Shown: positions 1 to 14,316, counted from the first letter of the stretch. The stretch is 64,000 nt of DNA from Colletes latitarsis (GCF_051014445.1 NW_027488369.1:16200001-16264000), one strand, 5' to 3'. Notes: a model not told the origin generated them from the letters alone. A program made the numbers and translations.

Positions 1-3000
1 AATCCAGGTTTAATTGACTGTCTCAGCGTGGTACCACATTACTACGTGATACAATCCAGAAACAGCCCAGCATCTAGCCATGAAGTATGAGAAATATGCG
101 AAAGAATGAGCCTGATGAGAGTAAATACCAGACCTAACCCTGACCTAACATGAATTATTCTCTAAAATATTGATCGAAACCAGGTTTAATTGACTGTTTC
201 AGTGTGGTCCCACATTACTACGTGATCCAAACCAGAAAAAACCCAGGATCCGTTCAACAAGTATGTGAAGAATGCGAAAGTATGAGTCTGATGAGGTCAA
301 ATCCCAGACCTATCCCAGACCTAACTTGCGTTATCCTCTAAAATATTGATCGAAACCAGGTTCAATTGACCGTTTCGGTGTGGTACCACATTACTACGTG
401 ATCCAAACCAGAAAAAACCCAGGATCCGTTCAACAAGTATGTGAAGAATGCGAAAGTATGAGTCTGATGAGTGAAAATCCCAGGCCTAACCTAGACCTAA
501 CATGCGTTAGCCTCAAAAATATTGATCGAAACCTGGTTTAATCGACTGTTTCAGTGTGGTACCACATTACTATGTGATCCAAACTAGAAAATAACCCAGG
601 ATCTGTTCAACGAGTATGTGAAGGGTGCGAAAGTATGAGTCTGATGAGGTCAAATCCCAGACCTATCCCAGACCTAACTTGCGTTATCCTCTAAAATATT
701 GATCGAAACCAGGTTTAGTGGGCTGTTTCAGTGTGGTACTACACTACTACGTGATGCAATCCAGAAAAAGCCCAGGATCTAGCCATCAAGTATGAGAAAT
801 ATGCGAAAGAATGAGCCTGATGAGAGCAAAACCCAGACCTAACCTAGACCTAACATGCGTTATCCTCTAAAATATTGAGCGAAACCAGGTTTAATGGACT
901 GTTTCAGCGTGGTACCACACTACTACTTGATCCAAACCAGAAAAAACCCAGGATCTGTTCAACAAGTATTTGAAAAACGCGAAAGTATGAGCCTGATGAG
1001 GGCAAATCCCAGATATATCCCAGACCTAACTTGCGTTGTCCTCTAAGATATTGATCGAAACCAGGTTTAATCGACTGTTTTAGTCTGGCACCACATTACT
1101 ACGTGATCCAAACCAGAAAAAACCCAGGATCCGTTCAACAAGTATGTAAAGACTGCGAAAGTATGAGTCTGATGAGGTCAAATCCCAGACCTATCCCAGA
1201 CCTAACTTGCCTTATCCTCTAAAATATTGATCGAAACTAGGTTTAATCGACTGTTTCAGTGTGGTACCACATTACTACGTGATCCAAACCAGAAAAAACC
1301 CAGGATCCGTTCAACAAGTATGTGAAGAATGCGAAAGTATGAGTCTGATGAGTGAAAATCCCAGGCCTAACCTAGACCTAACTTGCGTTATCCTCCAAAA
1401 TATTGATCGAAACCAGGTTTAATTGACTGTTTCAGTGTGGTCCCACATTACTACGTGATCCAAACCAGAAATAACCCAGGATCCGTTCAACAAGTATGTA
1501 AAGACTGCGAAAGTATGAGTCTGATGAGTGAAAATCCCAGGCCTAACCTAGACCTAACATGCGTTATCCTCTAAAATATTGTTCCAAACCAGGTTTAATG
1601 GACTGTTTCAGCGTGGTACCACACTACTACGTGATCCAAACCAGAAAAAACCCAGGATCTGTTCAACAAGTATGTGAAAAACGCGAAAGTATGAGCCTGA
1701 TGAGGGCAAATCCCAGGCATATCCCAGACCTAACTTGCGTTGTCCTCTAAGATATTGATCGAAACCAGGTTTAATCGACTGTTTTAGTCTGGCACCACAT
1801 TACTACGTGATCCAAACCAGAAAAAACCCAGGATCCGTTCAACAAGTATGTAAAGACTGCGAAAGTATGAGTCTGATGAGTGAAAATCCCAGACCTAACC
1901 TAGACCTAACATGAATTATTCTCTAAAATATTGATCGAAACCAGGTTTAATTGACTGTTTCAGTGTGGTCCCACATTACTACGTGATCCAAACCAGAAAG
2001 AACCCAGGATCCGTTCAACAAGTATGTGAAGAATGCGAAAGTATGAGTCTGATGAGTGAAAATCCCAGGCCTAACCTAGACCTAACATGCTTTATCCTCT
2101 AAAATATTGATCCAAACCAGGTTTAATGGACTGTTTCAGTGTGGTACTACACTACTACGTGATGCAATCCAGAAAAAGCCCAGGATCTAGCCATGAAGTA
2201 TGAGAAATATGCGAATGAATGAGCCTGATGAGAGCTAATCCCAGTCCTAACCTAGACCTAACATGCGTTATCCTCTAAAATATTGAGCGAAACCAGGTTT
2301 AATGGACTGTTTCAGTGTGGTACCACACTACTTCGTGATCCAAACCAGAAAAAACCCAGGATCTGTTCAAGAAGTATGTGAAAAACCCTAAACTGTGAGC
2401 CTGATGAGGGCGAATCGTAGACCTAACCCAGACCTAAGATGCGTTATCCTCTAAAATATTTATCCAGATCAGGTTTCATTAAATGTTTCAGTGTGGTATC
2501 ACTTTACTACGTGATCCAATACAGAAATAGCCCAGGATCTAGCCATGAAGTATGAGAAATATGAGAAAGCAAGAGCCTGATGAGGGCAAATCCTAGACCT
2601 ATCCCAGACCTAACTTGCGTTATCCTCCAAAATATTGATCGAAACCAAGTTTAATTGACTGTTTCAGCGTGGTACCACATTACTACGTGATACAATCCAG
2701 AAACAGCCCAGGATATGTTCAACATGTATGAGAAGTATGCGAAAGAAAGAGCCTGATGAGAGCAAATCCCAGACCTAACCTAGACCTAACATGAATTATT
2801 CTCTAAAATATTGATCGAAACCAGGTTTAATTGCCTGTTTCAGTGTGGTCCCACATTACTACGTGATCCAAACCAGAAAAAACCCAGGATCCGTTCAACA
2901 AGTACGTGAAGAATGCGAAAGTATGAGTCTCATGAGTGAAAATCCCAGGCCTAACCTAGACCTAAAACGCGTTATCCTCTAAAATATTGATCGAAACCTG

Positions 3001-4378
3001 GTTTAATCGACTGTTTCAGTGTGGTACCACATTACTATGTGATCCAAACCAGAAAATAACCCAGGATCTGTTCAAGGAGTATGTGAAGTGTGCGAAAGTA
3101 TGAGTCTGATGAGGTCAAATCCCAGACATATCCCAGACCAAACTTGCGTTGTCCTCTAAGATATTGATGGAAACCAGGTTTAATTGACTGTTTCAGTGTT
3201 GTACTTCATTACTACGTGATGCAATCCAGAAAAAGCCCAGGATCTAGCCATCAAGTATGAGAAATATGCGAAAGAATGAGCCTGATGAGAGCAAATCCCA
3301 GAACTAACCTAGACCTAACATGAATTATTCTCAAAAATAATGATCGAAACCAGGTATAATTGACTGTTTCAGTGTGGTACCGCACTACTATGTGATCCAA
3401 ACCAGAAAATAACCCAGGATCTGTTCAACGAGTATGTGAAGAATGCGAAAGTATGAGTCTGATGAGTGAAAATCGCAGGGCTAACCTAGACCTAACATGC
3501 GTTATCCCCTAAAATATTGATCCAAACCAGGTTTAATGGACTGTTTCAGTGTGGTACCACACTACTACGTGATCCAAACCATAAAAAACCCCGGATCTGT
3601 TCAACAAGTATGTGAAAAACGCGAAAGTATGAGCCTGATGAGGGCAAATCCCAGACATATCCCAGACCTAACTTGCGTTGTCCTCTAAGATATTGATGGA
3701 AACCAGGTTTAATTGACTGTTTCAGTGTTGTACTTCATTACTACGTGATGCAATCCAGAAAAAGCCCAGGATCTAGCCATCAAGTATGAGAAATATGCGA
3801 AAGAATGAGCCTGATGAGAGCAAATCCCAGACCTAACCTAGACCTAACATGAATTATTCTCTAAAATATTGATCGAAACCAGGTTTAATTGACTGTTTCA
3901 GTGTGGTACCGCACTACTATGTGATCCAAACCAGAAAATAACCCAGGATCTGTTCAACGAGTATGTGAAGTGTGCGAAAGTATGAGTCTGATGAGGTCAA
4001 ATCCCAGACCAATCCCAGACTTAACTTGCGTTATCCTCTAAAATATTGATCGAAACCTGGTTTAATCGACTGTTTCAGTGTGGTACCACATTACTATGTG
4101 ATCCAAACCAGAAAATAACCCAGGATCTGTTCAAGGAGTATGTGAAGTGTGCGAAAGTATGAGTCTGATGAGGTCAAATCCCAGACCTATCCCAGACCTA
4201 ACTTGCGTTATCCTCTAAAATTTTGATCGAAACCAGGTTTAATCGACTGTTTCAGTGTGGTACCACATTACTACGTGATCCAAACCAGAAAAAACCCAGG
4301 ATCCGTTCAACAAGTATGTGAAGAATGCGAAAGTATGAGTCTGATGAGTGAAAATCCCAGTCCTAACCTAGACCTAAC

Positions 4379-7037
4379 ATGCGTTATCCTCTAAAATATT
4401 GATCCAAACCAGGTTTAATGGACTGTTTCAGTGTGGTACCACACTACGACGTGATCCAAACCAGAAAAAACCTAGGATCTAGCCATGAAGTATGAGAAAT
4501 ATGCGAAAGTATGAGCCTGATGAGGGCAAATCCTAGACTTAACCCAACCCTAACATGCGTTATCCTCTCAAATATTTATCAAGATCAGGTTTAATTGAAT
4601 GTTTCAGTGTGGTACCTCATTACTACGTGAAACAAACCAGAAAAAACCCAGGATCCGTTCAACAAGTATGTGAAGAATGCGGAAGTATGAGTCTGATGAG
4701 TGATAATCCCAGGGCTAACCGAGACCTAACATGCGTTATCCTCTAAACTATTGATCGAAACCAGGTTTAATTGACTGTTTCAGCGTGGTACCACATTACT
4801 ACGTGACACAGTCCAGAAACAGCCCAGGATCTAGCCATCAAGTATGAGAAATATGCGAAAGTATGAGCCTGATGAGGGCAAATCCTAGACTTGACCCAAA
4901 CCTAACATGCGTTATCCTCTCAAATATTTATCAAGATCAGGTTTAATTGAATGTTTCAGTGTGGTACCACATTACTACGTGAACCAAACCAGAAAAAACC
5001 CAGGATCCGTTCAACAAGTATGTGAAGAATGCGAAAGTATGAGTCTGATGAGTGATAATCCCAGGGCTAACCTAGACCTAACATGCGTTATCCTCTAAAA
5101 TATTGATCCAAACCAGGTTTAATGGACTGTTTCAGTGTGGTACCACTTTACTACGTGATGCAAAGCAGAAAAAACCCTCGATCAGGTCAACATGTATGCT
5201 AAAACTGCGAAAGAATGCCCCTGATGAGGACAAATCCCAGGCCTAACCTAGACCAAGCATGCGTTGTCCTCTAAAATATTGATGGAAACCAGGTTTAATT
5301 GACTGTGTCAGTGTTGTACTTCATTACTACGTGATGCAATCCAGAAAAAGCCCAGGATCTAGCCATCAAGTATGAGAAATATGCGAAAGAATGAGCCTCA
5401 TGAGAGCAAATCCCAGACCTAACCTAGACCTAACATGAATTATTCTCTAAAATATTTATCAAAACCAGGTTTAATTGACTGTTTCAGTGTGGTACCACAT
5501 TACTACGTGATCCAATCCAGAAATAGCCCAGGATCTAGCCATGAAGTATGAGAAATATGCGAAAGTATGTGCCTGATGAGGGCAAATCCTAGACCTAACC
5601 CAGACCTAACATGCGTTATCCTCTAAAATATTGATGGAAACCAGGTTTAATTGACTGTTTCAGTGTTGTACTTCATTACTACGTGATTCAATCCAGAGAA
5701 AGCCCAGGATCTATCCAACAAGTATGAGAAACATGCGAAAGTATGAGCCTGATGAGGGCAAATCGTAGACCTAACCCAGACCTAACATGCGTTATCCTCT
5801 AAAATATTGATGGAAACCAGGTTTAATGGACTGTTTCAGCGTGGTACCACATTACTACGTGATGCAATCCAGAAACAGCCCAGGATCTAGCCATCAAGTA
5901 TGAGAAATATGCGAAAGTATGAGCCTGATGAGGGCAAATCCTAGACTTAACCCAAACCTAACATGCGTTATCCTCTCAAATATTTATCAAGATCAGGTTT
6001 AATTGAATGTTTCAGTGTGGTACCACATTACTACGTGAACCAAACCAGAAAAAACCCAGGATCCGTTCAACAAGTATGTGAAGAATGCGAAAGTATGAGT
6101 CTGATGAGTGATAATCCCAGGGCTAACCTAGACCTAACATGCGTTATCCTCTAAAATATTGATCCAAACCAGGTTTAATGGACTGTTTCAGTGTGGTACC
6201 ACTTTACTACGTGATGCAAAGCAGAAAAAACCCTCGATCAGGTCAACATGTATGTTAAAACTGCGAAAGAATGCCCCTGATGAGGGCAAATCCTAGGCCT
6301 AACCAAGACCAAACATGCGTTGTCCTCTAAAATATTGATGGAAACCAGGTTTAATTGACTGTTTCAGTGTTGTACTTCATTACTACGTGATGCAATCCAG
6401 AAAAAGCCCAGGATCTAGCCATCAAGTATGAGAAATATGCGAAAGAATGAGCCCGATGAGAGCAAATCCCAGACCTAACCTAGACTTAACTTGCGTTATC
6501 CTCTAAAATATTGATCCAAACCAGGTTTAATGGACTGTTTCAGTGTGGTACCACTTTACTACGTGATCCAAAGCAGAAAAAACACTCGATCAGGTCAACA
6601 TGTATGTTAAAACTGCGAAAGTATGACCCTCATGAGAGCAAATCCCAGGCCTAACCTAGACCTAACATGTGTTGTCCTCTAAAATATTGTTGGAAACCAG
6701 GTTTAATTGACTGTTTCAGTGTTGTACTTCATTACTACGTGATGCAATCCGGAAACAGCCCAGGATCTAGCCATGAAGTATGAGAAATATGCGAAAGTAT
6801 GAGCCTGATGAGTGAAAATCCCCGGCCAAACCTAGACCTAACATGCGTTATCCTCAAAAATATTGATCCAAACCAGGTTTAATGGACTGTTTCAGTGTGG
6901 TACCACTTTACTACGTGATCCAAAGCAGAAAAAACACTCGATCAGGTCAACATGTATGTTAAAACTGCGAAAGTATGACCCTCATGAGAGCAAATCCCAG
7001 GCCTAACCTAGACCTAACATGTGTTGTCCTCTAAAAT
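4379..7037. repeat. 15-monomer segment, first copy of a 4,928-bp-offset duplication
   Basis: This stretch matches 9307-11965 at a constant offset of 4,928 bp (28 x 176). The shared left edge follows a CCTAACAT and includes the rare variant CACTACGACGTG. Upstream of 4379 and downstream of 7037 the match at this offset fails: 7019-7060 has ATTGTTGG and GTTTGATTG, where the partner has ATTGATGG and GTTTAATCG. Confidence 0.85.
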
Positions 7038-9149
7038 ATTGTTGGAAACCAGGTTTGATTGACTGTTTCAGTGTTGTACTTCATTACTACGTGATGCAAT
7101 CCAGAGAAAGCCCAGGATCTATCCATCAAGTATGAGAAATATGCGAAAGAATGAGCCTGATGAGAGCAAATCCCAGACCTAACCTAGACCTAACATGAAT
7201 TATTCTCTAAAATATTGATCCAAACCAGGTTTAATGGACTGTTTCAGTGTGGTACCACTTTACTACGTGATCCAAAGCAGAAAAAACACTCGATCAGGTC
7301 AACATGTATGTTAAAACTGCGAAAGTCTGACCCTCATGAGAGCAAATCCCAGGCCTAACCTAGACCTAACATGTGTTGTCCTCTAAAATATTGTTGGAAA
7401 CCAGGTTTGATTGACTGTTTCAGTGTTGTACTTCATTACTACGTGATGCAATCCAGAGAAAGCCCAGGATCTATCCATCAAGTATGAGAAATATGCGAAA
7501 GAATGAGCCTGATGAGAGCAAATCCCAGACCTAACCTAGACCTAACATGAATTATTCTCTAAAATATTGATCGAAACCAGGTTTAATTGAGTGTTTCAGT
7601 GTTGTACTTCATTACTACGTGATGCAATCCAGAAAAAGCCCAGGATCTAGCCGTCAAGTATGAGAAATATGCGAAAGAATGAGCCTGATGAGAGCAAATC
7701 CCAGACCTAATCTAGACCTAACATGAATTATTCTCTAAAATATTGATCAAAACCAGGTTTAATTGACTGTTTCAGTGTGGTACTTCATTACTACGTGATG
7801 CAATCCAGAAAAAGCCCAGGATCTAGCCATCAAGTATGAGAAATATGCGAAAGAATGAGCCCGATGAGTGAAAATCCCCGGCCAAACCTAGACCTAACAT
7901 GCGTTATCCTCAAAAATATTGATCCAAACCAGGTTTAATGGACTGTTTCAGTGTGGTACCACTTTACTACGTGATCCAAAGCAGAAAAAACACTCGATCA
8001 GGTCAACATGTATGTTAAAACTGCGAAAGTATGACCCTCATGAGAGCAAATCCCAGGCCTAACCTAGACCTAACATGTGTTGTCCTCTAAAATATTGTTG
8101 GAAACCAGGTTTGATTGACTGTTTCAGTGTTGTACTTCATTACTACGTGATGCAATCCAGAGAAAGCCCAGGATCTATCCATCAAGTATGAGAAATATGC
8201 GAAAGAATGAGCCTGATGAGAGCAAATCCCAGACCTAACCTAGACCTAACATGAATTATTCTCTAAAATATTGATCCAAACCAGGTTTAATGGACTGTTT
8301 CAGTGTGGTACCACTTTACTACGTGATCCAAAGCAGAAAAAACACTCGATCAGGTCAACATGTATGTTAAAACTGCGAAAGTCTGACCCTCATGAGAGCA
8401 AATCCCAGGCCTAACCTAGACCTAACATGTGTTGTCCTCTAAAATATTGTTGGAAACCAGGTTTGATTGACTGTTTCAGTGTTGTACTTCATTACTACGT
8501 GATGCAATCCAGAGAAAGCCCAGGATCTATCCATCAAGTATGAGAAATATGCGAAAGAATGAGCCTGATGAGAGCAAATCCCAGACCTAACCTAGACCTA
8601 ACATGAATTATTCTCTAAAATATTGATCGAAACCAGGTTTAATTGAGTGTTTCAGTGTTGTACTTCATTACTACGTGATGCAATCCAGAAAAAGCCCAGG
8701 ATCTAGCCGTCAAGTATGAGAAATATGCGAAAGAATGAGCCTGATGAGAGCAAATCCCAGACCTAATCTAGACCTAACATGAATTATTCTCTAAAATATT
8801 GATCAAAACCAGGTTTAATTGACTGTTTCAGTGTGGTACTTCATTACTACGTGATGCAATCCAGAAAAAGCCCAGGATCTAGCCATCAAGTATGAGAAAT
8901 ATGCGAAAGAATGAGCCCGATGAGTGAAAATCCCCGGCCAAACCTAGACCTAACATGCGTTATCCTCAAAAATATTGATCCAAACCAGGTTTAATGGACT
9001 GTTTCAGTGTGGTACCACTTTACTACGTGATCCAAAGCAGAAAAAACACTCGATCAGGTCAACATGTATGTTAAAACTGCGAAAGTATGACCCTCATGAG
9101 AGCAAATCCCAGGCCTAACCTAGACCTAACATGTGTTGTCCTCTAAAAT
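6811..9149. repeat. 6-mer higher-order repeat, 1,056-bp unit
   Basis: Units at 6811-7866 and 7867-8922, plus a partial third at 8923-9149, repeat with a period of 1,056 bp (6 x 176). Diagnostic variants recur at that spacing: GAAAATCCCCGGCCAAACC at 6815, 7871 and 8927, and ATGTGTTGTCC followed by ATTGTTGG at 7019 and 8075 and again at 7371 and 8427. The third unit diverges near 9149, where ATTGATGG replaces ATTGTTGG. Confidence 0.85.
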
Positions 9150-9306
9150 ATTGATGGAAACCAGGTTTAATCGACTGTTTCAGCGTGGTACCACATTACT
9201 ATGTGATACAATCCGGAAACAGCCCAGGATCTAGCCATGAAGTATGAGAAATATGCGAAAGTATGAGCCTGATGAGTGAAAATCCCCGGCCAAACCTAGA
9301 CCTAAC

Positions 9307-11965
9307 ATGCGTTATCCTCTAAAATATTGATCCAAACCAGGTTTAATGGACTGTTTCAGTGTGGTACCACACTACGACGTGATCCAAACCAGAAAAAACC
9401 TAGGATCTAGCCATGAAGTATGAGAAATATGCGAAAGTATGAGCCTGATGAGGGCAAATCCTAGACTTAACCCAACCCTAACATGCGTTATCCTCTCAAA
9501 TATTTATCAAGATCAGGTTTAATTGAATGTTTCAGTGTGGTACCTCATTACTACGTGAAACAAACCAGAAAAAACCCAGGATCCGTTCAACAAGTATGTG
9601 AAGAATGCGAAAGTATGAGTCTGATGAGGGCGAATCCCAGACCTATGCCAGACCTAACTTGCGTTATCCTCTAAACTATTGATCGAAACCAGGTTTAATT
9701 GACTGTTTCAGCGTGGTACCACATTACTACGTGATACAGTCCAGAAACAGCCCAGGATCTAGCCATCAAGTATGAGAAATATGCGAAAGTATGAGCCTGA
9801 TGAGGGCAAATCCTAGACTTGACCCAAACCTAACATGCGTTATCCTCTCAAATATTTATCAAGATCAGGTTTAATTGAATGTTTCAGTGTGGTACCACAT
9901 TACTACGTGAACCAAACCAGAAAAAACCCAGGATCCGTTCAACAAGTATGTGAAGAATGCGAAAGTATGAGTCTGATGAGTGATAATCCCAGGGCTAACC
10001 TAGACCTAACATGCGTTATCCTCTAAAATATTGATCCAAACCAGGTTTAATGGACTGTTTCAGTGTGGTACCACTTTACTACGTGATGCAAAGCAGAAAA
10101 AACCCTCGATCAGGTCAACATGTATGCTAAAACTGCGAAAGAATGCCCCTGATGAGGGCAAATCCCAGGCCTAACCTAGACCAAGCATGCGTTGTCCTCT
10201 AAAATATTGATGGAAACCAGGTTTAATTGACTGTGTCAGTGTTGTACTTCATTACTACGTGATGCAATCCAGAAAAAGCCCAGGATCTAGCCATCAAGTA
10301 TGAGAAATATGCGAAAGAATGAGCCTCATGAGAGCAAATCCCAGACCTAACCTAGACCTAACATGAATTATTCTCTAAAATATTTATCAAAACCAGGTTT
10401 AATTGACTGTTTCAGTGTGGTACCACATTACTACGTGATCCAATCCAGAAATAGCCCAGGATCTAGCCATGAAGTATGAGAAATATGCGAAAGTATGTGC
10501 CTGATGAGGGCAAATCCTAGACCTAACCCAGACCTAACATGCGTTATCCTCTAAAATATTGATGGAAACCAGGTTTAATTGACTGTTTCAGTGTTGTACT
10601 TCATTACTACGTGATTCAATCCAGAGAAAGCCCAGGATCTATCCAACAAGTATGAGAAACATGCGAAAGTATGAGCCTGATGAGGGCAAATCGTAGACCT
10701 AACCCAGACCTAACATGCGTTATCCTCTAAAATATTGATGGAAACCAGGTTTAATGGACTGTTTCAGCGTGGTACCACATTACTACGTGATGCAATCCAG
10801 AAACAGCCCAGGATCTAGCCATCAAGTATGAGAAATATGCGAAAGTATGAGCCTGATGAGGGCAAATCCTAGACTTAACCCAAACCTAACATGCGTTATC
10901 CTCTCAAATATTTATCAAGATCAGGTTTAATTGAATGTTTCAGTGTGGTACCACATTACTACGTGAACCAAACCAGAAAAAACCCAGGATCCGTTCAACA
11001 AGTATGTGAAGAATGCGGAAGTATGAGTCTGATGAGTGATAATCCCAGGGCTAACCTAGACCTAACATGCGTTATCCTCTAAAATATTGATCCAAACCAG
11101 GTTTAATGGACTGTTTCAGTGTGGTACCACTTTACTACGTGATGCAAAGCAAAAAAAACCCTCGATCAGGTCAACATGTATGTTAAAACTGCGAAAGAAT
11201 GCCCCTGATGAGGGCAAATCCTAGGCCTAACCAAGACCAAACATGCGTTGTCCTCTAAAATATTGATGGAAACCAGGTTTAATTGACTGTTTCAGTGTTG
11301 TACTTCATTACTACGTGATGCAATCCAGAAAAAGCCCAGGATCTAGCCATCAAGTATGAGAAATATGCGAAAGAATGAGCCCGATGAGAGCAAATCCCAG
11401 ACCTAACCTAGACTTAACTTGCGTTATCCTCTAAAATATTGATCCAAACCAGGTTTAATGGACTGTTTCAGTGTGGTACCACTTTACTACGTGATCCAAA
11501 GCAGAAAAAACACTCGATCAGGTCAACATGTATGTTAAAACTGCGAAAGTATGACCCTCATGAGAGCAAATGCCAGGCCTAACCTAGACCTAACATGTGT
11601 TGTCCTCTAAAATATTGTTGGAAACCAGGTTTAATTGACTGTTTCAGTGTTGTACTTCATTACTACGTGATGCAATCCGGAAACAGCCCAGGATCTAGCC
11701 ATGAAGTATGAGAAATATGCGAAAGTATGAGCCTGATGAGTGAAAATCCCCGGCCAAACCTAGACCTAACATGCGTTATCCTCAAAAATATTGATCCAAA
11801 CCAGGTTTAATGGACTGTTTCAGTGTGGTACCACTTTACTACGTGATCCAAAGCAGAAAAAACACTCGATCAGGTCAACATGTATGTTAAAACTGCGAAA
11901 GTATGACCCTCATGAGAGCAAATCCCAGGCCTAACCTAGACCTAACATGTGTTGTCCTCTAAAAT
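9307..11965. repeat. 15-monomer segment, second copy of a 4,928-bp-offset duplication
   Basis: Partner of 4379-7037. It is nearly identical apart from scattered substitutions and one cluster of differences at about 9625-9665. There the partner reads GAGTGATAATCCCAGGGC and this copy reads GAGGGCGAATCCCAGACC followed by an ACTTGCG junction. The local cluster looks like a conversion patch copied from another monomer type. Confidence 0.85.
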
Positions 11966-12664
11966 ATTGATGGAAACCAGGTTTAATCGACTGTTTCAGC
12001 GTGGTACCACATTACTATGTGATACAATCCGGAAACAGCCCAGGATCTAGCCATGAAGTATGAGAAATATGCGAAAGTATGAGCCTGATGAGTGAAAATC
12101 CCCGGCCAAACCTAGACCTAACATGCGTTATCCTCAAAAATATTGATCCAAACCAGGTTTAATGGACTGTTTCAGTGTGGTACCACTTTACTACGTGATC
12201 CAAAGCAGAAAAAACACTCGATCAGGTCAACATGTATGTTAAAACTGCGAAAGTATGACCCTCATGAGAGCAAATCCCAGGCCTAACCTAGACCTAACAT
12301 GTGTTGTCCTCTAAAATATTGTTGGAAACCAGGTTTGATTGACTGTTTCAGTGTTGTACTTCATTACTACGTGATGCAATCCAGAGAAAGCCCAGGATCT
12401 ATCCATCAAGTATGAGAAATATGCGAAAGAATGAGCCTGATGAGAGCAAATCCCAGACCTAATCTAGACCTAACATGAATTATTCTCTAAAATATTGATC
12501 AAAACCAGGTTTAATTGACTGTTTCAGTGTGGTACTTCATTACTACGTGATGCAATCCAGAAAAAGCCCAGGATCTAGCCATCAAGTATGAGAAATATGC
12601 GAAAGAATGAGCCCGATGAGAGCACATCCCAGACCTAACCTAGACTTAACTTGCGTTATCCTCT

Positions 12665-14316
12665 AAAATATTGATCCAAACCAGGTTTAATGGACTGTTT
12701 CAGTGTGGTACCACTTTACTACGTGATCCAAAGCAGAAAAAACACTCGATCAGGTCAACATGTATGTTAAAACTGCGAAAGTATGACCCTCATGAGAGCA
12801 AATCCCAGGCCTAACCTAGACCTAACATGTGTTGTCCTCTAAAATATTGTTGGAAACCAGGTTTAATTGACTGTTTCAGTGTTGTACTTCATTACTACGT
12901 GATGCAATCCGGAAACAGCCCAGGATCTAGCCATGAAGTATGAGAAATATGCGAAAGTATGAGCCTGATGAGTGAAAATCCCCGGCCAAACCTAGACCTA
13001 ACATGCGTTATCCTCAAAAATATTGATCCAAACCAGGTTTAATGGACTGTTTCAGTGTGGTACCACTTTACTACGTGATCCAAAGCAGAAAAAACACTCG
13101 ATCAGGTCAACATGTATGTTAAAACTGCGAAAGTATGACCCTCATGAGAGCAAATCCCAGGCCTAACCTAGACCTAACATGTGTTGTCCTCTAAAATATT
13201 GATGGAAACCAGGTTTAATCGACTGTTTCAGCGTGGTACCACATTACTATGTGATACAATCCGGAAACAGCCCAGGATCTAGCCATGAAGTATGAGAAAT
13301 ATGCGAAAGTATGAGCCTGATGAGTGAAAATCCCCGGCCAAACCTAGACCTAACATGCGTTATCCTCAAAAATATTGATCCAAACCAGGTTTAATGGACT
13401 GTTTCAGTGTGGTACCACTTTACTACGTGATCCAAAGCAGAAAAAACACTCGATCAGGTCAACATGTATGTTAAAACTGCGAAAGTATGACCCTCATGAG
13501 AGCAAATCCCAGGCCTAACCTAGACCTAACATGTGTTGTCCTCTAAAATATTGTTGGAAACCAGGTTTAATTGACTGTTTCAGTGTTGTACTTCATTACT
13601 ACGTGATGCAATCCGGAAACAGCCCAGGATCTAGCCATGAAGTATGAGAAATATGCGAAAGTATGAGCCTGATGAGTGAAAATCCCCGGCCAAACCTAGA
13701 CCTAACATGCGTTATCCTCAAAAATATTGATCCAAACCAGGTTTAATGGACTGTTTCAGTGTGGTACCACTTTACTACGTGATCCAAAGCAGAAAAAACA
13801 CTCGATCAGGTCAACATGTATGTTAAAACTGCGAAAGTATGACCCTCATGAGAGCAAATCCCAGGCCTAACCTAGACCTAACATGTGTTGTCCTCTAAAA
13901 TATTGATGGAAACCAGGTTTAATCGACTGTTTCAGCGTGGTACCACATTACTATGTGATACAATCCGGAAACAGCCCAGGATCTAGCCATGAAGTATGAG
14001 AAATATGCGAAAGTATGAGCCTGATGAGTGAAAATCCCCGGCCAAACCTAGACCTAACATGCGTTATCCTCAAAAATATTGATCCAAACCAGGTTTAATG
14101 GACTGTTTCAGTGTGGTACCACTTTACTACGTGATCCAAAGCAGAAAAAACACTCGATCAGGTCAACATGTATGTTAAAACTGCGAAAGTATGACCCTCA
14201 TGAGAGCAAATCCCAGGCCTAACCTAGACCTAACATGTGTTGTCCTCTAAAATATTGTTGGAAACCAGGTTTAATTGACTGTTTCAGTGTTGTACTTCAT
14301 TACTACGTGATGCAAT
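12665..14316. repeat. 4-mer higher-order repeat, 704-bp unit
   Basis: About 2.3 copies of a 704-bp (4 x 176) unit. ATGTGTTGTCC followed by ATTGTTGG begins at 12827, 13531 and 14235. ATGTGTTGTCC followed by ATTGATGG begins at 13179 and 13883. All spacings within a class are exactly 704 bp. The match ends near 14317, where CAATCCAGAGAAAG replaces CAATCCGGAAACAG. Confidence 0.85.

Noticed and set aside
4555..4746. Repeated open frames of about 63 codons (MRYPLKY...), seen dozens of times across the array, some extended to 71-92 codons
   Set aside because: They are one satellite monomer read in a chance-open frame. 176 is not a multiple of 3, so the frame ends 16 nt into the next monomer, and many monomers have it broken by stops or indels. 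No domain, signal peptide or codon pattern supports a gene.
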